From: Mesotoga sp. BH458_6_3_2_1
GTDB taxonomy: Bacteria > Thermotogota > Thermotogae > Petrotogales > Kosmotogaceae
Length of the DNA stretch: 64,000 nt
Direction of reading: 5' to 3'
Assembly: GCF_003664995.1 (NCBI RefSeq)
Contig: NZ_JFHL01000021.1
Location: 126,880 to 190,879, forward strand
Position numbers and translations under genes: made by a program
The notes under the pieces: model-generated
The model's input: only the letters and a program-made list of their open reading frames with translations
Databases searched by the model: none
Told to the model about the DNA's origin: nothing
Shown: positions 1 through 10,500 of the stretch, one piece after another
Numbering within the stretch: position 1 is the stretch's first letter
Layout of the letters: each line of letters starts with the position of its first letter

Positions 1-28
1 TTTTCAAGCAGAAGACGGCATACGAGAT
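1..28 (+). other. Illumina P7 adapter at contig end
   Basis: Positions 5-28 match all 24 bases of the Illumina P7 flow-cell primer (it begins CAAGCAGAAGACGG and ends ACGAGAT); four T precede it. This is sequencing adapter, not genome. Genomic sequence seems to resume at 29, because the sensor gene read on the minus strand keeps its family pattern to the codon ending at 29. Confidence 0.95.
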
Positions 29-253
29 CGTGTGAAGAACATCCAAAAAAATTACTACGCTGTAGAGATATCCCATTCTCAGCACAAGTACGTTCTTACC
101 CCTGGAAATGAATGCCATTGAAACCAGGACTCCGGCGATTAAGATCGCAGTAATTTCGATAAACGAGTGGAAAAGAAGATAATTCAAACGAGACACTGCC
201 CACGAGGCTAGGGCGATCAATATCCATGCGGAAACGGTAATAGTCTTAGACAT
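29..253 (-). CDS. MASE3-type membrane sensor protein, N-terminal fragment
   Basis: A minus-strand reading frame starts with ATG at 253, preceded by a good GGAGGT ribosome site (about 257-262), and stays open for 75 codons until it meets the adapter. The product begins with a hydrophobic helix, then LNYLLFHSFIE, a second helix, and a third that contains FLDVLHT. This pattern (FHs-hE early, D-hLHT later) matches MASE3, a multi-helix membrane sensing domain. In known proteins it precedes a GGDEF, histidine kinase or PAS output domain, but the output part is missing here, so the signalling type is unknown. The family call is from memory of the motif. Confidence 0.6.
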
Positions 254-634
254 AACTTTACCTCCAATGAAAAGGAGACCTTCTCAAGTATATTCCCTTT
301 AAGGCATGATAGCAAAAACCTGTCTCACTGGGCATCCCTGCAATACAGTGCCAACAGATCCTCCTGGCAGACGGAGATTCTCCGATCTGCCAACAATTCA
401 CCAATAGCAGTCTCAAGAAGCATTTCAAATCCTGTATACAATAAAGGGAATCATTTCAACAAATGATGACCGTTCTGGCAGAACCTGCGGAAGCAAAAAT
501 TCCTGGTCTGAAGAAAGTCGAAACAGAGATCTCTTTCAGCAAAGAATGCACACAATGTATAATAAAAGATGCATCATGAAAGGCATTCAGAGGTGAGCGA
601 AAGTTCTTGGTTGGTGCTCAGAAAGGTGGAATAG
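254..634 (+). other. Intergenic region between divergent genes
   Basis: There is no convincing gene here on either strand. It should contain the promoters of the minus-strand sensor gene and of the plus-strand permease. The only promoter-like element noted is the TATAAT at 558-563. Confidence 0.5.
534..563 (+). promoter_or_regulatory. Possible promoter of the APC permease
   Basis: A perfect TATAAT lies at 558-563. The element 18 bp upstream, TTTCAG at 534-539, is a poor -35 match. The permease has its own ribosome site, AAAGGTGG at 622-629, five bases before the ATG at 635. Confidence 0.35.
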
Positions 635-1978
635 ATGAAGAAGACTATGAAGTTCTGGGATCTTGTCGCTTTAGAAGTAGGTATGACTATTGGTGCCGGC
701 ATATTTGTCTATATGCCGATAGCTTCTCAGAGCGCGGGAGTGGGAACAATAATGGCATTCGTTGTTGCCTTTGTTCCGATGTCAATTATAATGATAAACG
801 TCATGTTGCTCGGATCGACACTTCCCACTACTGGAGGCACGTTCAAGTACGGCGCTTTCCTCTTCTCGCCCAAAGTTGCATTCCTAGGTCTCTGGGCCTA
901 TCTCTTCGGTGCGTTTGTCGGCCTGTTTCCGTTGAACGCGCTTGCACTGGCATCATATATGAAGGGTATCTGGGACGGGATCTCCCTGGTGCCCGTAGCT
1001 TTGATTATTCTCACCTTCTTCTATGTGGTCAACCTTATGGGTCTGAAAATGGCTTCAAGAGTGGAAATTATTTCTGTAGCTCTACTTTTTATTGCTATCG
1101 CAATCTACACTGTGCCTGGCATTGGCAGAATCGAAGCGAGCAACTTCGAAGGCGTTTTCGCGAAAGGGATCGGTTCGATAATATACGCTTCGGCGCTCCT
1201 GACTTTCACGTTCGCGGGCTCTAACGCAGTGATTGAGCTTGGCGGAGAAGTGGAAAATGCCAAGAAGAATCTCCCGCTTTCCGTAATCTTTTCTCTTACA
1301 GTAGTTTTGACCTGTTATCTCTTAATGGCTGCCGTTTCCTTTGGAATTGGTGGAAAGCTGCTGGAAGGTGGTACTCTGAACGATGTCGCCTCGAATTACC
1401 TCAGCGGATTTCTTTTCTACGTCTTCGCATTCGGTGGCCCGATTCTCGCAATTGCTACAACGATTAACGCGACATACATGTGGGGGACGAGATCTTTGCT
1501 TGCACTGTGCAAACTTCGAGTATTCCCCTCGAAACTCGGACTGGTCAACAAGAGAGGAACACCGTGGGTTTTGCTGACGATTATTTGGCTTCTCTCTTCC
1601 ATTATGCTGATTTCAGTCGGCGAATCTGGACTGAACCTATTTGCAGCCTTCGCTTCGATTGGAGGAATCGCGGTGATTATTCCCACGATGTTTGCAGTTT
1701 TCAAACTGAAGAAGAATGAAACGCTTAGAAAGATGGCTCCTGCAATTGTTAAGAAGAAATGGTTCATCTTCATTCCCATTCTCGGTGTGGTGTTTTCAAT
1801 AGTTATAATGCTTATTCTTCTCTACCAGGTAGGAGTGGACTTCAGTACCTCTTTCTTCCTGTTCTTCATCGTCTGGGAAGTAATCGGAATGATATACTTC
1901 ATCTTCAGATTAAGGTACCTAGATCGTATGGAGAAGAATGTATTCTCCGAAAATGACCTCTCGGTCTTTGATGATTGA
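635..1978 (+). CDS. APC-family amino acid permease
   Basis: This 447-residue integral membrane protein belongs to the amino acid-polyamine-organocation superfamily, secondary transporters that take up amino acids or polyamines with H+ or Na+. The first helix carries the family signature GMTIGAGIF near residues 16-24, where the unwound helix binds the substrate backbone. About twelve hydrophobic segments follow and the length is normal for the family. The start is supported by AAAGGTGG five bases upstream. It appears to be a single-gene unit with a terminator about 250 bases downstream. The substrate cannot be read from sequence. The C-terminal 30 residues are charged and cytoplasmic. Confidence 0.88.
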   Translation: MKKTMKFWDLVALEVGMTIGAGIFVYMPIASQSAGVGTIMAFVVAFVPMSIIMINVMLLGSTLPTTGGTFKYGAFLFSPKVAFLGLWAYLFGAFVGLFPLNALALASYMKGIWDGISLVPVALIILTFFYVVNLMGLKMASRVEIISVALLFIAIAIYTVPGIGRIEASNFEGVFAKGIGSIIYASALLTFTFAGSNAVIELGGEVENAKKNLPLSVIFSLTVVLTCYLLMAAVSFGIGGKLLEGGTLNDVASNYLSGFLFYVFAFGGPILAIATTINATYMWGTRSLLALCKLRVFPSKLGLVNKRGTPWVLLTIIWLLSSIMLISVGESGLNLFAAFASIGGIAVIIPTMFAVFKLKKNETLRKMAPAIVKKKWFIFIPILGVVFSIVIMLILLYQVGVDFSTSFFLFFIVWEVIGMIYFIFRLRYLDRMEKNVFSENDLSVFDD

Positions 1979-1990
1979 GCTGTTGGACTT

Positions 1991-2156
1991 AGTAATCCCG
2001 AACTTGTTTCGCGATCCGAGCTTCTGAGGAACCGTGATTGGGGATAGCCGGTGAGGGCGTCGGGAATCGCAAAATGAACTGGTCCTCCGTTGAACGGCTC
2101 TCAGTTGATCGATAAGAAGAATCGAGATTCCGATTCAGGTTAAGAATGGCGGACTG
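1991..2156 (+). repeat. Degenerate dispersed intergenic repeat, copy 1
   Basis: This stretch aligns with the repeat at 14577-14770. Both begin with ATCCCGAACTTGTTTCG, continue through a GAAACCGTG-G-TTGGGG block and a TGGTCCTCCGTT/TGGTTCTCCGTT block, and end in a GATTC-GAATCAAGTTCAGCATGACGGA-like segment. Here the terminal hairpin has decayed (TTTCGCGAT instead of TTTCGGGAT). The sequence appears non-coding. Confidence 0.6.
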
Positions 2157-2232
2157 TGATGTTTTCTGGATAAATAGACTTTATCATCACGGAAGTAATT
2201 TCTAGAAGTTTAGAGTAATCGTTTGCAAAATG

Positions 2233-2267
2233 CACCGGCAAAGGGGAAAACCTTCGCCGGTGTTTTT
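2233..2267 (+). terminator. Rho-independent terminator
   Basis: CACCGGC (2233-2239) pairs with GCCGGTG (2256-2262), extended inside by AAGG/CCTT, with a short A-rich loop and then five T (2263-2267). It faces the plus strand and probably ends the permease transcript. On the minus strand it lies just beyond the stop of the beta-helix gene, where it would have a weaker T tract. Confidence 0.75.
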
Positions 2268-2291
2268 GAGTACCTCGCTATGGTAGTCGGA

Positions 2292-5200
2292 TCAGTTAGC
2301 GCAATATCTTAATGTTTCCATTATTCTTTCCAGTACAGGTTCGTACTGAGTCCAGAAGCCTGTCTTCGCAGCAAAGCCGACTGAAAGGCAGTATCCATCA
2401 TCTCCAGGTTCGTAAACATGGGAATAGATAGTCCTTTCAACACCCCATTGCGGTGCCGTAAGCTCTATCCAGATTCCCTGTTCTCCGGCTATTAGCCTTT
2501 CGAATTCTTCAACGACTTCCATGTTCAGTCTTGTTTCCTCTTCTTCTTTCTCAAGGAACTCCGGTTTCACTCTAGCGATGACAAAGAAAATATTCTCGGA
2601 CCCGGGTTCAGCATCAAACCATCTGCTTACCGGCTTCGAATTCTCATCGCCCTCCAATTCAAGTCTGTACCCCTCCGTATCATCGAACCAGGCCGAAGGT
2701 ACTTCATAGCACAATCCATCAGAAGAAACTTCTATCCATTCTGTCAGAACGGTCTCTTGAACGACTTCTTGAGTATTCTCAGGGGGCACTTCCTCACTTT
2801 CGGACTCATTCATGAGCTCATCCTTTCCTATCCATGGATCGAATGATACGCTGTCGCTAACGGGATTTCCTGTTCCCCGGTTGTTAATAGAAGGATTATG
2901 CGGTCCCGATATATCGCCCCACCAGCAATCGACTGCGACGGCTTCTACCGGGCTATCGTTCCTTATCCCATAGACAACATTCCCTTCAAAAACACAGTCC
3001 GTGAATTCTAGCGGAACGGTCTGCTGAGACGAGATGCCCACTCCTGTTGAATTCTCAAGGAATGAAGAGCCGGAGACTTCCAAATGACCTGAACTGTTAC
3101 TCACCAGAAGACCGTCACCGGCAATTCGAGAGATCACTGAATTTCTTAACATCAGCGATCCTGAACCTGTCTTGAAGATCCCTGCCTTGTCTCCATAACC
3201 GGCATACATTATTCTGACCCAGTCAAGTTCTGCACTACCCTCTTCCTGTATGTAGATCGACCTCCACCAACCAGGTTCAGGAAGTGAGGCATCACCATCA
3301 TGATTTGCGTCTCCCCCAGCGGAATCATAACGCCAATCGGTAAATGTTATCGGCTCTTCCTCGGTCCCAATCGACTTAAGCCGGCCGGAAATCCTCAATC
3401 CCCTGTATTCCGCAAACTTCAAGACAGTACCGGGCCTTATTTCAAGAGTCGCATCTTTTGAGACTGTTATTTCAGCTGAGATATAGAAAGAATACTCACT
3501 GCTTAGACCAAAGACCGTATCGGCGTCTATTGTCCCGCCATCAACATGTACATCTATCGCGTTTTCCTCGAATCGAGCCAGCGGATCATCGAAAGAGACA
3601 TTAACGGCCAACCTTACTCCTGTTCCATTTCTAAGGAAATGGTTGTTCGAGAGATTAAGGCTTGAATATCCTGCGAGAATCTTTAGTGCATCTCCAGAAA
3701 CATCATGGATATTGGAGTTGGTCAGTGTGAATGATCCCGAACCGGCTCTTACAATGCCATTTTGCGAATAGCCGATGTCAACGAAGTCCAGTTCAGCCGA
3801 TCCGGATTCTCTAATATTTATGGAGTTCCACCAGCCCTTGACCGGCAAGGTATCATCGACATCTCTATTGGAATCGCCACCAGCGGAATCATCACGTTGA
3901 TCGGTGAAGAAGACGGGTTCTTCTTCAGTTCCAAGCGCGATGAACTCCCCATCGACAGTGATCATAGAGTTTTGAGTCATCTTAACTACAGTTCCCGGCT
4001 TTATTTCAAGTCTCGCATCTCTTGTAATTGAAGTGCTGCCGCTGAGAAGTATGGAGAGGTGCTTAGGGACTCTCCAGATAACACTACCGCTAATAGTTGC
4101 CGCTTCTACATAGATGTCTTTGCTGTTTTCAGAGAAGTAGGTTTCGTCATCTAAAATCAGAGAAGCGTTTGCGACTGTCCTTACACCCGTATCATTGGAT
4201 ACGAAGACGGATTCTTCTACCGAAACCCCGTCCGTCCTGCAGTTCAGTCCGGCTTCGGAGTTTTCAGAGAAAGTCGATCTGTCGATCTTAACTCCTCCGG
4301 CAGCATTATCTGCTCTGAAGCCATCCCCTGCAACCTTTTCAATTACCGTGTCTGTAATCGAAACCACTCCAGTACTGCTCTTTAGAACCCCGGACCGATC
4401 ACCGTATCCGGCGTATCGAATCATACAGTGTTCGAAACTCGCCGTGCCGTCAGTCATAATTCCTATCGATCTCCACCAGCCAGGAGCGGGGGCCGTTTCT
4501 CCACCATCTCTGTTCGTATCTCCACCAACAACATCATCTCTCAAGTCGGTGAAGCAGATTGGCAAATCCGCTTCTCCCAATGCCTCGAGACTTCCGTAAA
4601 CAAGGATTCTGTTGTTCTGCCTGAATTTGACCACCGTACCAGGGAGAATGCTCAGAGAAGCGCCGGCCGCGATGCTCACGTCACCAGTTATGACCATAGA
4701 GTAGTCGCTGCTCGATCCCCACGATGTTGCAACACTTATCGCCCCACCATCAAGATGAATATCTGTTGAGTTGCCTTCGAACGTGGTGGTTACATCGGCA
4801 AATGAAGCGTTTATGCCCAACCTGACTCCAATCGTGTTGTAAGAATACTCGTTCTGAAAGTGCTCGAAGGACGAATAACCTGAAGATAAGCGTAGACCGT
4901 CTCCAGAAGTGTGCGACAGAACTGAATTCGATATCCTTAGAGAGCCGGTTCCACTCTTCAATATCGCAGCCCCATCGGAACGACCGGCATAGGCAATTCT
5001 ACACCAGTCGAAAATGGCCTTACCTTCATTGCGGATATTGATAGACCTCCACCAGCCTGCTTCTGGCAAAGAACCATCGCCCGGTATTACCCCTCCAACC
5101 AAGTTGTCCCTTGTCTCAGTGAAAAAGATAGGGTTATCCTCGGTTCCGCTCGCGATTAGTTCTCCGTCCACCGCCAGGAATGAGTTCTGAGCAATTTTTA

Positions 5201-7199
5201 TCACGCTGCCGGGCTTAACGGTAAGACTTGCCCCCGATGCAACTGAAACACTGCCATTCATTAATATGGATATGTAGTCAGGTGCTCCCCACGTCACTTT
5301 GCCTGAGATTGTGGCGGGGTCGATCTGTATTGAAGTATTGTTCCCATCAAAATAGGTCTGTTCATCAACCTCGACCGAACAGCCCGCCGGGAGTCTTATC
5401 CCAATTCCGTTGGAAGCTATGGTCAGCGCCTCAATGTGGACGCCGTCAGTTTTATAGTACAGTCCGGCGCCTGTGTTGTAAGAGAGTGTTGAATACCTTA
5501 CTTCCGCACCGCCTGAGGCATTGTCGATCCTCAATCCGTCACCGGTAACGTCGTGAATCGTGCTGTTGAGAATAGAAAAGGCGCCAGTGCTGCTCTTTAT
5601 CACTCCTGCCATGTCACTTACTCCAAGATACCCGATTGTACAATGCTCAAAGTTCGCGGTACCTTCTGTAAGCAGGCTTATGCTGCGCCACCAGCCGCTT
5701 GCAGGAACGGTGGCTTCGCCGTCTCTGTTTGCGTCCCCTCCGACAAGGTCGTTTCTAAAGTCTGTAAAGTAGATCGGGGCGCTTTCTTGACCGACTGCTT
5801 CAAGATGACCGTAGACGATGATTCTGTTGTTCTGCCTAAGCTTGATTACAGTACCAGGCATCACTTTCAATGAAGCTCCCGCAGCGACAACAATGTCGCC
5901 GCCCGTTACCATCGAATACTCGCTGCTTGCACCCCATACTACTCTGGAGCTAATCGTCCCGCCGTCAAGATGTACGTCGAGATCGTTACTTTCAAAACGG
6001 GAAGTGAAATCAGAGAAAGATGAATTTATTCCCAATCGCATACCAACCGAGTTATACCCGAAATAGTTGTCCGAAGATTCAAATAGAGAATACCCTGCAG
6101 CTACTCTAAGCCCGTCCCCGGAGCTTCTTACAATCGCTGAATTGGATATCCTGATAGAGCCCGTCCCACTCTTGAGCAGAGTTGCACCATCCGATCTACC
6201 TCCGTATGCAAGAGTACACCATTCAAGAACTGCCGAGCCTTCATTCTGGATGTTGATAGATCTCCACCATCCCTCTTCAGCGATCGTCTCACTGCCATCT
6301 CTATTAGCATCCCCTCCGACAGTATCATCGCGCAAATCGGTGAAGTAGATCTGCTGATCTTCTTTTCCTCTTGCCTGAAGTTGACCGTAAACCAAAAACC
6401 TGTTGTTCTGTCTCAGTTTGACAACCGTTCCCGGAGCTACTTCTAACGATGCTCCTGCGTTTATAGAAATATCTCCGGTAACCGTCATGGAGTAATCACA
6501 ACTGGCTCCCCACTTTACGATTCCAGTGATCGCTCCGCCGTCAAGATGGATGTCAACCTGGTTCGAAATAAAGGTCGAACTCTGATCAGAGTAGGATGCA
6601 TTTATTCCGAGCCTAATCCCGTTTGTGTTATACATGAAGGTATTATTGATACTCTCAAAGGAGGAGTACCCTGCCGAAATCCGAAGGCCATCTCCCATAA
6701 CCCTTCTAACAACGGAATTGACGAGTCTCAGAGAACCCGATCCAGCTTTGAGAATGCCGGCCCCCGTTGACGCTCCTGCAAAGGAGACTTCGCACCACTC
6801 AAGAAATGCCGAACCTTCTCCCTGAATGTTGATCGATCTCCACCAACCTGGTACCTGAGCAGTACCGGTGAAGACAATCGGGTTTGCCTCGTTGCCAACG
6901 GCCCTCAGCGTACCATTAACGATGAAATCCTGATTTTGGACTATGAGAACTTCCACGCCGGGCTCTATTGTGAGGATAACGTTTGGAGAAATCGTTATTG
7001 TCGCCCTAACCAGGTACGGGCTACGCGAGATTGTCCAGACCGTGTCCTCGGCAATAGTCCCGGAAACCTCTGTGGGAGGTTTGTAATTGTCAACAGGTGT
7101 TTCCATGTTCTCCGCAAAAAGCAATCCAAAAGGTATAAGAAGCATTATCAGCAGCCAAGATCTTACGAACTCTAAAATGTGCACCAAAACTCTCTTCAT
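2292..7199 (-). CDS. Giant exported seven-repeat parallel beta-helix protein
   Basis: The product has 1635 residues. A signal peptide with an N-terminal KR pair and a long hydrophobic core ends near residue 30. Residues about 45-1430 hold seven repeats of about 205 residues, each with a PGT-V--QN strand turn, an acidic DD--GGDANRDG-type loop that may bind calcium, a GWWRSI motif and a run of short beta-helix strands (GDGLR, DIHLDGG). Right-handed beta-helices of this kind often bind or cleave polysaccharide, but no lyase or hydrolase site was recognised. The last 190 residues form a separate alpha/beta domain rich in Glu and Trp. There is no lipobox, LPXTG or C-terminal barrel strand. GGAGGTG precedes the ATG. 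Location is probably periplasm or toga surface; the role is unknown. Confidence 0.8.
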   Translation of the reverse strand: MKRVLVHILEFVRSWLLIMLLIPFGLLFAENMETPVDNYKPPTEVSGTIAEDTVWTISRSPYLVRATITISPNVILTIEPGVEVLIVQNQDFIVNGTLRAVGNEANPIVFTGTAQVPGWWRSINIQGEGSAFLEWCEVSFAGASTGAGILKAGSGSLRLVNSVVRRVMGDGLRISAGYSSFESINNTFMYNTNGIRLGINASYSDQSSTFISNQVDIHLDGGAITGIVKWGASCDYSMTVTGDISINAGASLEVAPGTVVKLRQNNRFLVYGQLQARGKEDQQIYFTDLRDDTVGGDANRDGSETIAEEGWWRSINIQNEGSAVLEWCTLAYGGRSDGATLLKSGTGSIRISNSAIVRSSGDGLRVAAGYSLFESSDNYFGYNSVGMRLGINSSFSDFTSRFESNDLDVHLDGGTISSRVVWGASSEYSMVTGGDIVVAAGASLKVMPGTVIKLRQNNRIIVYGHLEAVGQESAPIYFTDFRNDLVGGDANRDGEATVPASGWWRSISLLTEGTANFEHCTIGYLGVSDMAGVIKSSTGAFSILNSTIHDVTGDGLRIDNASGGAEVRYSTLSYNTGAGLYYKTDGVHIEALTIASNGIGIRLPAGCSVEVDEQTYFDGNNTSIQIDPATISGKVTWGAPDYISILMNGSVSVASGASLTVKPGSVIKIAQNSFLAVDGELIASGTEDNPIFFTETRDNLVGGVIPGDGSLPEAGWWRSINIRNEGKAIFDWCRIAYAGRSDGAAILKSGTGSLRISNSVLSHTSGDGLRLSSGYSSFEHFQNEYSYNTIGVRLGINASFADVTTTFEGNSTDIHLDGGAISVATSWGSSSDYSMVITGDVSIAAGASLSILPGTVVKFRQNNRILVYGSLEALGEADLPICFTDLRDDVVGGDTNRDGGETAPAPGWWRSIGIMTDGTASFEHCMIRYAGYGDRSGVLKSSTGVVSITDTVIEKVAGDGFRADNAAGGVKIDRSTFSENSEAGLNCRTDGVSVEESVFVSNDTGVRTVANASLILDDETYFSENSKDIYVEAATISGSVIWRVPKHLSILLSGSTSITRDARLEIKPGTVVKMTQNSMITVDGEFIALGTEEEPVFFTDQRDDSAGGDSNRDVDDTLPVKGWWNSINIRESGSAELDFVDIGYSQNGIVRAGSGSFTLTNSNIHDVSGDALKILAGYSSLNLSNNHFLRNGTGVRLAVNVSFDDPLARFEENAIDVHVDGGTIDADTVFGLSSEYSFYISAEITVSKDATLEIRPGTVLKFAEYRGLRISGRLKSIGTEEEPITFTDWRYDSAGGDANHDGDASLPEPGWWRSIYIQEEGSAELDWVRIMYAGYGDKAGIFKTGSGSLMLRNSVISRIAGDGLLVSNSSGHLEVSGSSFLENSTGVGISSQQTVPLEFTDCVFEGNVVYGIRNDSPVEAVAVDCWWGDISGPHNPSINNRGTGNPVSDSVSFDPWIGKDELMNESESEEVPPENTQEVVQETVLTEWIEVSSDGLCYEVPSAWFDDTEGYRLELEGDENSKPVSRWFDAEPGSENIFFVIARVKPEFLEKEEEETRLNMEVVEEFERLIAGEQGIWIELTAPQWGVERTIYSHVYEPGDDGYCLSVGFAAKTGFWTQYEPVLERIMETLRYCAN

Positions 7200-7575
7200 G
7201 TGGCACCTCCGAGTTGTCCCAGGCTTTGTAGAACTTTAATCGGAGAGCGACTGTATTCCTATCAAAGCCATCGTATGAACAGATTATACATTCGTCTCGA
7301 AGCAATCCCTTGCAGAAGTGAACAGATAAAACAACGCAAGAAAGAAACCACAGAAGAAACTTTTGCTATAACAACTGAAGCCAGACCCTCTGACTCAATC
7401 CCATTGCCACGCTCTTCCCCGCAGACTCGTTGACAGGGAAATCGTAGTTCTATGGCGAAGCGATACTGAATCCGAAGAACCTGTGAATTCGAAAGTATCG
7501 CAGTTCTACAGAAAGAATGCTTCTGTAGACATCCTCAATGCTCAGTACTGCCGCAAATTGAGAAGCTGACGTTAA
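7200..7575 (-). other. Intergenic region with two hairpins
   Basis: Two strong inverted repeats lie just downstream of the minus-strand peptidase gene: TCTACAGAA/TTCTGTAGA at 7505-7529 (seven-base loop) and GCGATACT/AGTATCGC at 7460-7501. Neither is followed by a T tract on the minus strand, so they may be mRNA 3'-end stabilisers or a factor-dependent stop. No gene was seen. Confidence 0.45.
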
Positions 7576-10500
7576 TCAAAGAGAGCCGTTGAAATTGTCG
7601 TCGTAACCAACTATTGTGTTTGCGTGATTAGTATCGGGATAAATGTATGTTGATGTGTTCCAGACATCTTTCTCTGTAAGGTTCTTGTACTGATTAGCGT
7701 CTACTGAAACAGATACCAGATAACCCGCGGCGAGATAGGACTTGATAGTCAGTATGTCCTGATCGGTCCTTACCGTCAAGTAACTAATCACATTCAGGCT
7801 GTTCCTGTATCTAGGCGCTTCTCTCCATGCAGATTCGGAAGGCCATGAAGTGTGATCGCTCGTATCGTAAGGCATCCTCTCCCAGCTGCTCACTCCCACT
7901 CTCGACAAAAGTTTCTGGGCATCCAGGTAAGATGACCCGCCATCTTCCCCATCATTTATCTGATGATATATAAAATCAGGACTGAATATCCTGTTCTGAT
8001 ACGAAGGAGTAGGTTCACCGCCATTTGTCCAACTTGCACCGCTGAGGTCCCAGCCTCTGTCCCTGGCCTCATAGAAAGTGGAAGTATAGTACCCATTTGA
8101 AAAGGCTACGCACGAGCCCTCGCTGCCCTGATCTCCTACGGGAGGAAAGTAATTCGAAACGGAATGATCTACAGTTGATGGTAAGCTTCCCTGGGCTGAG
8201 AAGTCGTCCATCAAATGCCAGGTCCTGGCGATTTCATCCCAATCGTCTTCAGAAGGAGGACGCAGACCAGTACCGTGTCCGTCAATGATCTCATTGTAGT
8301 TTCCTCCTTCTTCGAGGACCCCTAGGTCTGCTTTAAGAAGTTCGAGCATTTCCGTTGATAATCCCTGCCTTATGCTTGAAAGGTAGTATGAAGAGCCCTG
8401 TGCTGCAACAACATTATAAATCTGCACGTTCACGAATGAGTTGTTTACGGTGTTCTTTGGTGTCTCGGTCGAAGTGTATATCGCGACGGGAGTTCCAGAT
8501 TGATAACTGTCGAATACTTCCACCGAAAAGAACTCGATAGTTCCCGTAGTGAAGTTTCTGAAGGAATCAAATACCTTCAGGAACAACGTGTCGTCATCAA
8601 ATGGAAGGAGCTCGGTGATATCCAGCACCATCTTGTTGTCCGGGAAAGGATATTGCCCTCCCCGATAGCTATAGTCATCGAATCTCTTCTCTCTTTTGGG
8701 GGACGAAGGGTTGCCGACCCCAACCGTTATCTCGCAATCATCTCTTATTCCATGCGAGATCTCGAATACAGCTATTGCTCTCGGTTCGTAGTCGTCTCTT
8801 GGATCTATAGTGAAACAGCGAACCTGGTTCTCCTTCATCGCTTCGTACGTGATGTACAGAAATCCGTCCGGAACGTTCTCCCAACCACCGACTCCCCACG
8901 AATTCACGACCTTGAAAGCCCCCATCTCCTGCGGAGGAATACTGTATGTAAAACTCCAGAGAGCCTCTTCGGAATACGCGCCCCTGTCGTCCCGTCCCCT
9001 GACTCTGAATGAGTGGCTTCCCTCTGAGTAACCACTCCACGTATAGTTCGTCCCGAGTCCAAAATCGATCCAATCACCGTTGTCTTTGCTGTATTCATAC
9101 TTCGCTATCGTGCCATCTGAGTCGCTGCCTGTCCATGAAAACGAGTTGCTTGACACGAATATATCGCCTTCAAGACCGCCAGTCTTTGTAATTACCGGGG
9201 GCTGATTCGCATAGCTGTAAGTGAATGACCAGATAACTATCTGCGAATACGTGCCTCCATCATCCAGAGCGCGAACCTCGAAGACATGATTTCCTTCTGA
9301 GTATCCCCTCCACGTATAACTCAAGTCAGTACCTACACTTATCCAGTCACCGCGGTCCTTTCTGTATTCATACCGTTCAATCGATCCATCGGAATCGCTT
9401 CCGGTCCAGGTGAATGTATTGAGGTACCTGGTAGTATCGCCTTCAATTCCACCGGTCTTTGTAACTGTAGGAGCATTATTGTGCAGTACATATTCGAAAT
9501 TCCAGACAAGAGTTGGAGAATATGATCCTTCATCGTCTCTAGCCCTAACCTCAAAAGAGTGATTCCCGATAGAGTAGCCGCTCCAGACGTATTCGTTTTC
9601 CATTCCGATGTTAGTCCAGACCCCTGCGTCTTTTCTGTATTCGTATTCAACTATTGTGCCATCGGGATCACTGCCCGACCAGGAAAAGGCGTTTGTGGCG
9701 TTCTCCGTCTCTCCTTCAAGACCACCGGTCTTTGTAACTGCTGGCGGTACATTAGGAGGGTCGTAATAGAAGCTCCAAACTATGATTTCCGAATAGGCCC
9801 CTTCATTGTCCTGAGCCCTTACTTCGAAAGTGTGTTCTCCTTCGGAATAACCGTTCCATGTGTATTCAGTTGAAAGCTCTGCATCGACCCACTCTCCAGA
9901 GTCTTTTCTAATTTCGTATCGCACTATTTCACCATCTGGGTCGTTTCCGGTCCAAGAGAAGGTATTACTCGACTCTTCAGTCTCTCCTTCAAGGCCACCG
10001 GTCTTTGTCACTGCTGGTGGCACGTTGGGAGGGTCGTAATTGAAGGTCCAGACAATTATTTCCGAATAGGCCCCTTCATCGTCCTGAGCCCTTACTTCAA
10101 ATGTATGCTCGCCTTCGGAATAACCGTTCCATGTGTATTCAGTTGAAAGCTCTGCATCGACCCACTCTCCAGAGTCTTTTCTAATTTCGTATCGTACTAT
10201 CTCACCATCTGGATCGTTTCCAGTCCACGAGAATGTATTACTTGACTCTTCAGTCTCTCCTTCAAGGCCACCGGTCTTTGTCACTGCTGGTGGCACGTTG
10301 GGAGGGTCGTAATTGAAGGTCCAGACAATTATTTCCGAATAGGCTCCTTCATTGTCGAGCGCCCTGACTTCAAATGTATGCTCACCTTCGGAATAACCGT
10401 TCCATGTGTATTCAGTTGAAAGCTCCGTATCGATCCACTCTCCAGAGTCTTTTCTAATTTCGTATCGCACTATTTCACCATCTGGATCGTTTCCGTTCCA

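Noticed and set aside
607-1224. A 205-codon frame overlapping the permease
   Set aside because: It is an out-of-frame shadow of the APC permease, with no ribosome site and a composition typical of non-coding frames.
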